From Verrucomicrobiia bacterium (GTDB taxonomy: Bacteria; Verrucomicrobiota; Verrucomicrobiia; Limisphaerales; CAIMTB01): a stretch of DNA of 43,504 nt. The translations under genes and the position numbers were made by a program. Below the pieces are notes generated by a model. It was given only the letters and a program-made list of their open reading frames with translations, had not been told where the DNA came from and did no database searches. Shown piece by piece: positions 36,841 through 43,504 of the stretch (position 1 is its first letter; each line of letters starts with the position of its first letter). The stretch is from the NCBI GenBank assembly GCA_019634625.1, contig JAHCBA010000050.1, forward strand, positions 1 through 43,504, in the 5' to 3' direction.

Positions 36841-38052
36841 TTATCGCGGCCGGATTCCGGTGCGATCGAGGGCGCGACGGAGGGCGGCCAGCAGGGTGGC
36901 GACCTCCTCCGGGCCGTGCAGGGCGCCGGCGGTTAGGCGCAGGCGCGCCTGTCCGCGGGCCACGGTGGGGTAGCGGATGGCGGGAACAAGGCAGCCTTCC
37001 TCGCGCAGAGCCCGGGAGAGTCGGACTGCCCCGGCTTCGTCGCCTACGGTCAACGGGAGGATGGGGGTACGGGGCGGCGGGAGGGTCCAACCGTCGGCCG
37101 CCAGCCCGGCGTGGAGGGCGTCGATGCAGCGGGTCAGGCAGGCGGCCAGGCGGGGGCCTTCCGTGGAAGCGACAATCTCCAGAGCGGCGGTGGCGGCGGC
37201 GGCGGCGGCGGGAGGTGGGGCGGTGGAGAAGAGCAGGCTGCGGGCGCGACTGACGAGGTATTCGCGAAGGATGGCAGGACCGGCGACGTATCCGCCGGCG
37301 GCGCCCAGGGCTTTGCCGAGGGTGCCCATGGGGATGTCGATGCGATGGGACAGGCCGAGAGCGTCGGCCCATCCGCGGAGGCCGGGGCCGGCCGTGCCGG
37401 TGGCATGGGCCTCATCCAGGAGCAGCCAGGCGTCGAATTCGTCCTTGATCCCGACGAGGTCCGGCAACGGCGCGACATCGCCATCCATGGAGAAGACGCT
37501 TTCGGTGAGGATGAGGACCTGGGCGGGGCGACCGCCGGGAGCGGGAGGCAGGGACCGGGTCCACTGGAGAATGCGCCGGAGGTCGTCGGGATCGTTGTGT
37601 CGGAACACACGCAACCGGGCACCGCTGAGGCGGGCGGCATCGACGAGGCAGGCGTGGGCGAGGCGGTCAAGGACGACACAATCGCCGGGCCCGACGAGGG
37701 CGGGAACGACACCGAGGGCGGTGGCATAGCCGCTGGAGAAGGCGAGGGCGGATTCGGATTGTTTGAAGGCGGCCAAGGCGTCTTCCAGATGATGATGCGG
37801 TGCGAGGGATCCGCAGATCAGGCGTGAGGCGGTGGAGCCGGCCCCGAAGCGGCGGGTGGCATCGAGGGCGGCGGCTTGAAGGCGTGGATGACGGGCGAGG
37901 CCGAGGTAATCGTTGGAGGCGAACGAGAGGAGGGAGCGGCCGTCGATCACGAGGCGGGGTCCGACAGACGGTTCGACCGGCTGAAGGGAGCGCCGGAGAT
38001 GGCGGCGATCGAGGTCGGCCAGGCGGTCACGGAGGGAATCGGCGAGGGGCAC
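36841..38052 (-). CDS. bioF: 8-amino-7-oxononanoate synthase
   Basis: 403 residues from a GTG at 38052; no in-frame ATG fits. BioF condenses pimeloyl-ACP or -CoA with alanine to give KAPA, the first committed step of biotin ring formation. SFASNDYLGLARHPRL is the family's start motif, FGAGSTASRLICGSLAPHH the substrate loop, and LLLDEAHATGTAGPGLRG the PLP aspartate region. The Schiff-base lysine is K247 in MGTLGKALGAAGGY. It leads the bioF-bioA pair. bioB, bioD and the pimeloyl genes are absent from the window. A GGTTAACC palindrome lies 14 bp upstream (38066-38073), but no full BirA site was seen. Confidence 0.94.
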   Translation of the reverse strand: MPLADSLRDRLADLDRRHLRRSLQPVEPSVGPRLVIDGRSLLSFASNDYLGLARHPRLQAAALDATRRFGAGSTASRLICGSLAPHHHLEDALAAFKQSESALAFSSGYATALGVVPALVGPGDCVVLDRLAHACLVDAARLSGARLRVFRHNDPDDLRRILQWTRSLPPAPGGRPAQVLILTESVFSMDGDVAPLPDLVGIKDEFDAWLLLDEAHATGTAGPGLRGWADALGLSHRIDIPMGTLGKALGAAGGYVAGPAILREYLVSRARSLLFSTAPPPAAAAAATAALEIVASTEGPRLAACLTRCIDALHAGLAADGWTLPPPRTPILPLTVGDEAGAVRLSRALREEGCLVPAIRYPTVARGQARLRLTAGALHGPEEVATLLAALRRALDRTGIRPR

Positions 38053-38212
38053 GGTCGGGCGTTATGGTTAACCTCGGGGATGAAAAGGTGGGGCGTTGGG
38101 ATGTTGGTTCATGGGTGACAGTAAAGCCATTGACGGGTTCGGGGATAGGGCTTACGGGAAGCGGCAGAGGCGGTAACGCCTTGGGTTCCTCCCGCCCAGC
38201 GGCACTGGTGCA

Positions 38213-40930
38213 TTAGTGTCGCTGGGTTTCTTTTTTGGCGGCCGGGTGGGGGCCCGGGCGGAGGAGGACGAGGAGGGCGGGGAGGGAGATGAGTCCGGCG
38301 AGCATGGCGGCGACGACTCCGAAGGACATGACGAAGCCGAGGCTGACGATGCCCTGGTGGCGGGCCAGCATGAGGCTGGCGAAGCCGGCGACGGTGGTGA
38401 GGCCCGAGACGAGGACGGCTTTGCCGGTGCTGCGGGCGAGGATGGCGGGGTTCTGTTCCTCGGCGAAGCGGGTGAGGATGTGGACGCCGTAGGTGACGCC
38501 GATACCGACGACGAGGGGGAGGGTCATGATGTTGGCGGGATTGAAGGGGACACCGAAGAGGCCCATGAGGCCGGTGAGCCAGATGGCGGAGCAAAGGACG
38601 GGGACGTGGGCGAGGAGGACGGCGGAGAGGGATCGGAACTGGAGGAAGACGAGGACGGCCATGGCGGCGAGGGCGAAGAGGGCGGCTTCCTGGTAACTCT
38701 GCTTGAGGAGGTTGGTGTATTCGAAGAGCTGGACGGGCGTGCCGGTGACTTCGGGGAAGGATTCGCGGAGTTCGCCGATGAAGGCGGCCTGGTTGGACCG
38801 GACCCAGATGTCGAGGGTGGGATAGACCTGGAGCATGAACTTGCCCGACTGACCCACAAACCGGTGGCGGATGGGGGCGGGGAGGTCTTCGATGCGGAGG
38901 GGGGCGGAGGCGTCCTGGTTGCGGAGGGTTTCGAAGGTGGAGCGGAGGTCGTCGAAGAAGGCGGTTTCGAAGGCGGCGAGTTTGGCGGCGGTGCGTTGAC
39001 GGTCGCCATGGGAGATGGCCGTGCGCAGGTGGCCGAGTTCGGCGCGCAGGGATCGGAGTTGGTGAAGGAGGTGGGTCTGGTCGGGTTCCTCTTCGAGGGC
39101 CTGGGCGGCCTGACCGAGGTAGGCCTGGAGAAAGGTGAGGGTCTGACCGAGTTCGGTGAGATTGGGCGGCAGGCCGGACGGGATTGGGAAGCGGAGCGGG
39201 GCGAGGTCTTCCCGGAGGGCGGCGATGAGGGCGAGCTTGGCGTCCTGGTCCCGGGCGATCAGGGGGGCGATGGAATCGATCTCAGCGACAGTGAGGAGGT
39301 TGGTCAGGGCGGATTCGATGTGAACGGCGTGGGGGGCATTGGAGGCGACGACCGCGGCGAACAGGACGGAGCGCGGGGTCGAGTTCATGAGCTTCTTTTC
39401 GAAGACGACCGCGGGGAGGCCCCGGCTCTGGAGGTTGCGCAGGTCGTAGTCGAAGCGGACGCGGGGGAGCTGGGTGAGGCAGAGCAGGCTGACGCCGAGA
39501 CCGATGAAGGTGACGAGGCGTGGACGCCGGATCCAGCCGAGTTCGAGGCGTTCGCGCAGGGAGGGTTCGGCGTCGCCGCGACCGCGATCGATGACGTTCT
39601 GGCGTCCCTTCAGGAGCAGGACGGGCAGCATGGTCATCATGGGGATCAGGCAGACGAGCAGGCCGCCGCCGGTGATGATGCCCATTTCGCGCACGCCGGC
39701 GAAGTCGGTGAGGGCCATGGCGAAGAAGGCGCCGGCGGTGGTGAGGGCGCCTGAGAAGATTCCCTGACCGGTGTTGATCATCGCCTTGCGGAGGGCGAGC
39801 TGGCGGAGGACGCCATGGCGGAGTTCCTCCTCGTAGCGGGTGATGAGGTGGACGCCGAAGTCGATGGCCATGCCGACCAGCATGGGGGCGAAGGTGATGG
39901 TGAGGATGTTGAGGCGTCCGACGGTGAGGGTGGTGTAGCCCATGCTGTAGCACAGCCCGACGAGCAGGCAGAGCATGGCTTTGAGGGGGCGGCCTGTCTC
40001 GTGGTAGCCGTAGATGAAGACCAGACCGATGAGCACCAGCGCGACGAGGGTGGCGCGGATTGTGTCGGCCTGGGCCTGGCGCATTTCGTCCTGTTCGAGC
40101 ACCGACCCGCCGGTGATGTCGGCGTTGACACCGGGGACTTCGAGGCGTGTTTCGTGGACCAGTTCGCGCAGGCGGCGGATGGCGGCGCCGGTGAGGTCCT
40201 CGTGGGCGGGCCGGAGGGAGAGGAGGTAGATGCGCCCGTCATCAAAGGTCAGGTAGGAGCGGCGTTCGGCCTCGGGTCCGCCTCCGAAGAGGGCAGTGAC
40301 TCCGGGGGAGGGCGGGGTGCCGGGGCGCGACAGGCTTTCACGGGCCTGCGTGACGATCCGTTCGAGGGCGGGGAGTGCGCCGAGGAGCGATTCGTTGTCG
40401 CCGTCCGGCGTCCGTTGGGCGGAACGGAACTGCCGGTTGATGACCTGGAAGAGGGAATGGAGGTTGGTGGCGCCGGAGAGGCGCTGAAGGAAGGGGCGGT
40501 AGTCGCCGAGAGTCTGGCGGAGTTCGATCAGTTGGGGTTCGTCGAGAAAGAGGAGGGCCTTGGGCCCGAGCATGGGAAGGTCGCCGCGAAAGAACACATC
40601 GGTGAAGAGCCCGGGTTCCGCCTCGACGCGGGCGCCGAGGCGTTCGATGAACTGACGGTTCTTTTCCGGGGTTTCGCTTTCGACCAGGGCGACGATGTCG
40701 TCCTCGACGGCGAACTCGCGTTTGAACTCGAGGTAGATGCGGTGGTAGCGGAGTTCCTCGCTAACGAGATCGCTGCGGCTGGTCGAGAACTCGAGGTTGT
40801 GGACGGTGTAGAAGACGCAAAGGGCAGCCAGGGCGACCTGGGGCCACAGGAACCAACTCGGGTGATGGAGGACGAGATGGGCTACCCGCTGAAGGGTTCT
40901 CACGCTGAAGGTTGAACCGGGGGCATCCAT
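38213..40930 (-). CDS. MMPL/RND-family exporter, HpnN-like
   Basis: 905 residues with the classical duplicated RND layout: one span (about 28-45), a large periplasmic domain (about 50-280), five or six spans with GRLNILTITFAPMLVGMAIDFGVHLI (about 330-450), a second periplasmic domain and a second helical block (NIMTLPLVVGIGVTYGVHIL). The two D-F-G or Y-G-V-H type motifs are the family's proton-relay regions. Length and arrangement resemble HpnN, which moves hopanoids to the outer membrane, though no hopanoid genes lie here. The cargo is therefore uncertain; a lipid is the best guess. It begins 17 bp after yebC and is likely in the same transcript. Confidence 0.85.
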   Translation of the reverse strand: MDAPGSTFSVRTLQRVAHLVLHHPSWFLWPQVALAALCVFYTVHNLEFSTSRSDLVSEELRYHRIYLEFKREFAVEDDIVALVESETPEKNRQFIERLGARVEAEPGLFTDVFFRGDLPMLGPKALLFLDEPQLIELRQTLGDYRPFLQRLSGATNLHSLFQVINRQFRSAQRTPDGDNESLLGALPALERIVTQARESLSRPGTPPSPGVTALFGGGPEAERRSYLTFDDGRIYLLSLRPAHEDLTGAAIRRLRELVHETRLEVPGVNADITGGSVLEQDEMRQAQADTIRATLVALVLIGLVFIYGYHETGRPLKAMLCLLVGLCYSMGYTTLTVGRLNILTITFAPMLVGMAIDFGVHLITRYEEELRHGVLRQLALRKAMINTGQGIFSGALTTAGAFFAMALTDFAGVREMGIITGGGLLVCLIPMMTMLPVLLLKGRQNVIDRGRGDAEPSLRERLELGWIRRPRLVTFIGLGVSLLCLTQLPRVRFDYDLRNLQSRGLPAVVFEKKLMNSTPRSVLFAAVVASNAPHAVHIESALTNLLTVAEIDSIAPLIARDQDAKLALIAALREDLAPLRFPIPSGLPPNLTELGQTLTFLQAYLGQAAQALEEEPDQTHLLHQLRSLRAELGHLRTAISHGDRQRTAAKLAAFETAFFDDLRSTFETLRNQDASAPLRIEDLPAPIRHRFVGQSGKFMLQVYPTLDIWVRSNQAAFIGELRESFPEVTGTPVQLFEYTNLLKQSYQEAALFALAAMAVLVFLQFRSLSAVLLAHVPVLCSAIWLTGLMGLFGVPFNPANIMTLPLVVGIGVTYGVHILTRFAEEQNPAILARSTGKAVLVSGLTTVAGFASLMLARHQGIVSLGFVMSFGVVAAMLAGLISLPALLVLLRPGPHPAAKKETQRH

Positions 40931-40947
40931 GGCTGGCGGAGCCCGGA

Positions 40948-41682
40948 TCAGACGGTTGCCGGAAGGTCGGCGTTGGCGTGGACGGCCTTCACATCATCGT
41001 GGTCTTCGAGGAGGTCGAGGAGGCGGGCTGCCGCGGCGGCATGGGCTGCGTCTTCCACGGTGGCATGGACGAGGGGCAGGAATGCGATTTCGGCTGAGGC
41101 GCTGGGGAAGCCGGCTGTTTCGAGGGTCTTGACGACCGTTTCGAGCCGGGCGGGATCGGTCAGGATTTCGAAGCCTTCCTGGTCGGCCCGGAAATCGTCG
41201 GCGCCGGCTTCGACGGCGACTTCCATGAGGCGGTCTTCGTTGACCGTGTCCCGGGCGATGAAGATCTGACCCCGACGCTGGAAGAGGCGGGTGACGGAAC
41301 CGGCGGTGGCGATGGACCCGCCGTTCTTGGTGAGGAGGCTGCGGATTTCCGCGGCGGTACGGTTGCGATTGTCGGTACTGATTTCGGCGAGGATGGCGAC
41401 GCCGCCCGGGCCGAAGATCTCGTAGGTCAGGTCCTCGTAGTGGGCTGCATCGTCGCCGCCGACGCCGCGGCGAATGGCCCGATCGGTGTTGTCGGAGGGC
41501 ATGTTGGCGGCGCGGGCCTTGAGGAGGACCATGCGGAGGCGCGGGTTCATCTCCGGGTCCCCGCCGCCCAACCGGGCCGCCACGGTGAGTTCACGGCTCA
41601 GTTTGGCGAAGATGCGCGCGCGTTTGGCGTCGATGGCGCCTTTGAAGTGTTTGACCTTTGCCCATTTGCTATGACCAGCCAT
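40948..41682 (-). CDS. YebC/PmpR-family DNA-binding or translation-associated regulator
   Basis: 244 residues, the standard length. The N-terminus MAGHSKWAKVKHFKGAIDAKRARIFAKLSREL is invariant in the family (segments MAGHSKWAKVKH and DAKRARIFAKLSREL). The family continues with MPSDNTDRAIRRGVG, YEIFGPGGVAILAE and TDNRNRTAAEIR, all present. Some members act as transcription regulators and recent reports tie others to relief of ribosome stalling; which applies here is unknown. In many bacteria yebC sits beside ruvC, but not here. It is transcribed with the RND exporter downstream. Confidence 0.96.
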   Translation of the reverse strand: MAGHSKWAKVKHFKGAIDAKRARIFAKLSRELTVAARLGGGDPEMNPRLRMVLLKARAANMPSDNTDRAIRRGVGGDDAAHYEDLTYEIFGPGGVAILAEISTDNRNRTAAEIRSLLTKNGGSIATAGSVTRLFQRRGQIFIARDTVNEDRLMEVAVEAGADDFRADQEGFEILTDPARLETVVKTLETAGFPSASAEIAFLPLVHATVEDAAHAAAAARLLDLLEDHDDVKAVHANADLPATV

Positions 41683-41799
41683 AAGCGGAGCGGGGACGAG
41701 TGTGCCGCACCGAAGGGAGGCGGTGCAACGACGGGTGTTGGAACGAAGATGGCTTGCTTCGCAGGCAGCGGTCGGGGCATGGAAGAGGTCGGTGACGAC

Positions 41800-42036
41800 A
41801 TGAGCATGGTGTTCCTAGCACTTTTCGGGATCTTTCTACCCACCTTCGAAATGCTGGTGATCTGCGTGTTCGCGGCCAGCCTCCCGGTGGCGTTCATCTT
41901 CTGGCTGCGGCGCTGGCTCGACAATGTGCGGGATGAAGACCCGGAAGACGTTGAGCGGTTGCAGAGCGAGGCGGACAAGGATCACGTTGCTCACCATGGG
42001 CATGGGCATTCCCACGGGGTGCCGCACGGGCACTGA
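41800..42036 (+). CDS. Small membrane protein with a histidine-rich tail
   Basis: 78 residues from the ATG at 41800; ATGs at 41779 and 41806 are alternatives, and GGAAGAGG at 41781-41788 supports 41800 or 41806. One long hydrophobic stretch, FLALFGIFLPTFEMLVICVF and on to FIFWLRRWL (about residues 5-40), forms one or two spans. An acidic linker (DEDPEDVERLQSEADKD) leads to the tail HHGHGHSHGVPHGH, which could bind zinc, nickel or copper. No family is recognised. It lies head to head with yebC across a 117-bp gap. Codon use matches neighbours and the residue pattern is protein-like, so I accept it. Confidence 0.6.
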   Translation: MSMVFLALFGIFLPTFEMLVICVFAASLPVAFIFWLRRWLDNVRDEDPEDVERLQSEADKDHVAHHGHGHSHGVPHGH

Positions 42037-42058
42037 TGGGCACGGATTCCAGGTGCGC

Positions 42059-42106
42059 TGATCCAGGGCCCTGATCCAGGGCCCTGATCCAGGGCCCTGA
42101 TCCACT
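42059..42106. repeat. 13-bp tandem repeat, about 3.6 copies
   Basis: CTGATCCAGGGCC repeats from 42059 with a 13-bp period and ends in a partial unit. Each junction contains the palindrome CAGGGCCCTG, so the array could fold into stacked hairpins. It lies just after the His-rich protein gene and before the end of the convergent isomerase gene, and may work as a transcription end. Confidence 0.8.
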
Positions 42107-42187
42107 GCGGTGGGGGCGGGGATCTGCCGGCATTTTGGCACCGGCCGGGCGGGGCAGGGGCTGGTTCGTGGAGCGTTGGGTGTGGGT

Positions 42188-43237
42188 TCAGCTCTTGCGT
42201 CCCAAGATTCGGTCCAGGGAGTCGGAGGTCTGGTGGATGAGGGCTTCCGGATAGTGCGCGTAGGGGTGGAAGTATTCGAAGGTGAGGAATCCGCGATAGC
42301 CGACCTGGTCGAGCGACTCGGTCACAGCGGGCCAGTTGGTGGTGCCGTCCAGGAGGGGCCGAAAGGTCTCGAGGGAGTGGTCGGTGCCTTTCTTGGTGAA
42401 TTCCTTGAGGTGGATGTTCTTGGTGCGGGCACCGAGGATGGGGATCCAGTGCTCTGGGAACTGGAACAGAGCGATGTTTCCGGTGTCGAAATGGACGCGC
42501 ACCCGGTCGCTGCCGAAGCTGTCCACGAAGGCGTTCATCTCCATGGGGGTCATGAGGTACCCGTTGAAGAAGATGTTCTCGATGTTGAGCGAGACACGGA
42601 GGCGTTCGGCCTGACGGACGAGGTGGCCTACAGCCTCGCGGGCGCGCCGGTCGCAGACATCATTGGGGACGGGTTCATGGTCGTCACGCCACGGGATGTG
42701 GACGGCGCCGGGGACGACGAGGACGTCTTCCACGCCGAGGTCGTGGGCGGCTTGGGCGATCTTGCCGGCGAGTTCGAGGCCGCGCTGGCGTTTGGTGACG
42801 TCGTTGCTGGTCAGGGGATAGGGCCAGAATAGAAACGAGCAAAGGCCGCTGATCTCGATGCCAATATCGTCTGCCATCCGCCGGATAGCCGTGTATTCGC
42901 GGGTGCCGGACTTGGGGGAGAGATCGTTCTCCAGGTCGTAGTTGAGTTCGATGCCCTCAAAGCCGGCGTCCCTGGCCAGTTGCAGGCATTCCCTGAGATT
43001 CATACGATCAGGGTAGGGGAAGGCCCAGAGGTTGATCGACTTGCGCATCGGATAGCGGCGTATGGCGCCGCGGCGGGCGTCTGGCGCGGACGGCGTCGCG
43101 GCGGCGGTTGCGCGGACGGGTTCGAACGCCATGGCGGAGAGAGCGACCGAGCCAAGGGTGGCCTGGAGCGCGGTGCGGCGGGAGACGGGTTGGGCGGTTG
43201 TGCTCAACCGTTTGGAAGGAGTGGTTTCAGTGTTCAT
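42188..43237 (-). CDS. Tat-exported TIM-barrel sugar phosphate isomerase/epimerase
   Basis: 349 residues from the ATG at 43237, which has AGGAGA at close spacing; a longer frame to 43321 is possible but less likely. The N-terminus holds VSRRTALQATLGSVAL (R20-R21), a twin-arginine signal. The barrel opens with INLWAFPYPDRMNLRECLQLARDAGFEGIELNYD (first strand and GIEL motif), with later metal-site motifs LNIENIF, VHFDTGNI and NIHLKEF that fit the xylose-isomerase-like AP_endonuc_2 fold. Family members isomerise or epimerise sugars such as hydroxypyruvate or inosose. The substrate is unknown, but exported sugar enzymes are common in this phylum. Confidence 0.88.
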   Translation of the reverse strand: MNTETTPSKRLSTTAQPVSRRTALQATLGSVALSAMAFEPVRATAAATPSAPDARRGAIRRYPMRKSINLWAFPYPDRMNLRECLQLARDAGFEGIELNYDLENDLSPKSGTREYTAIRRMADDIGIEISGLCSFLFWPYPLTSNDVTKRQRGLELAGKIAQAAHDLGVEDVLVVPGAVHIPWRDDHEPVPNDVCDRRAREAVGHLVRQAERLRVSLNIENIFFNGYLMTPMEMNAFVDSFGSDRVRVHFDTGNIALFQFPEHWIPILGARTKNIHLKEFTKKGTDHSLETFRPLLDGTTNWPAVTESLDQVGYRGFLTFEYFHPYAHYPEALIHQTSDSLDRILGRKS

Positions 43238-43504
43238 GGTCTCCTGTGGGATGAGGCCGACTAGACCAAGGCGGCAGCCCATCGCCAATGGGAAAAGCAG
43301 GTGCGCCATCAATCGCGCCAAGGTGGCGTCCGTGCGTGTCCGTGAAGGATCGGCAGGTTGGGAATGAGGTCAGATGATGAAGGGTGCTCGTAGCCGATGC
43401 GAGAGGGAACCTCGACGCCATGGGTGCCAGCACGCAGACGGCCCGGACTTGGGTTGCACGGCATGGCTGGCGCATTTGGGGAGGTGCTCGAGTGGGTGCT
43501 TTAG
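43238..43504. other. Right-edge sequence without a supported gene
   Basis: No frame longer than a few tens of codons shows coding character. The isomerase promoter probably lies here. The last bases form a short open frame ending in TAG at 43502-43504, too short to call. Confidence 0.4.

Noticed and set aside
38066-38073. GGTTAACC upstream of bioF as a BirA operator
   Set aside because: Only a short palindrome; the second half-site at the expected distance is missing.
42059-42106. Tandem repeat as a CRISPR array
   Set aside because: Units are 13 bp and contiguous with no spacers, and no cas genes are present.

Overview
The window looks like chromosomal DNA of a high-GC, Gram-negative member of the Verrucomicrobiota, probably near the Limisphaerales/Pedosphaera group. 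This is inferred from protein character only: twin-arginine Gfo/Idh/MocA and sugar-isomerase proteins, a giant secreted subtilase with a calcium-repeat tail, a neutral-ceramidase-like protein, an HpnN-like RND exporter, and the first codons of a REP-associated tyrosine transposase at the left edge. Codon position 3 is so GC-rich that long open frames run antisense to most genes; these were treated as shadows.

Layout, left to right. 1-301: 5' end of a TnpA_REP-type transposase and an AT-rich leader with short repeats. 302-4545: an acetyltransferase, then a coupled set of a small membrane protein, an IlvD/Edd-type sugar-acid dehydratase and a DHDPS-family aldolase/dehydratase. 4848-9293: release factor 3, a small conserved-looking protein, DNA photolyase and arsenite methyltransferase behind a perfect palindrome. 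9321-12664: a LytS-like sensor kinase, a TPP riboswitch and thiC, ending tail to tail with a DJ-1/PfpI gene. 13262-20174: a 1738-residue secreted subtilase divergent from a Gfo/Idh/MocA oxidoreductase. 20352-21958: PhnB-like, YCII and VOC proteins and tRNA-Leu(TAA). 22468-24534: a NIT-domain chemoreceptor. 24669-29303: a pstSCAB phosphate-uptake operon ending in a secreted rhodanese. 29415-29976: a frameshifted Phd-type antitoxin and an AT-rich island. 29977-33933: ceramidase-like protein and zwf-pgl, the entry to the pentose phosphate pathway. 34265-38052: nitrilase-family amidase, a second AT-rich island and bioF-bioA. 38213-43237: RND exporter, YebC, a His-rich small membrane protein and a TIM-barrel sugar isomerase.

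The most striking signal is not a gene. A 159-bp element with about 20-bp terminal inverted repeats and a nested inner hairpin occurs six times, in both orientations, always between genes (963, 4588, 18548, 20183, 28183 and 34029). Each copy is flanked by a 10-13 bp direct repeat that differs from site to site, for example GTTTGCCACG at 951 and 1123, and GAGTCCGGTC at 20173 and 20344. This is the signature of target-site duplication by a DDE-type transposase, so the element reads as a MITE family. One copy, with a doubled hairpin core, lies inside the pst operon between pstS and pstC. A second, unrelated family of short AT-rich motifs (GTCAAC...CGCCTGAC) links the transposase leader at the left edge with two gene-free islands at about 29.8 kb and 35.2 kb.
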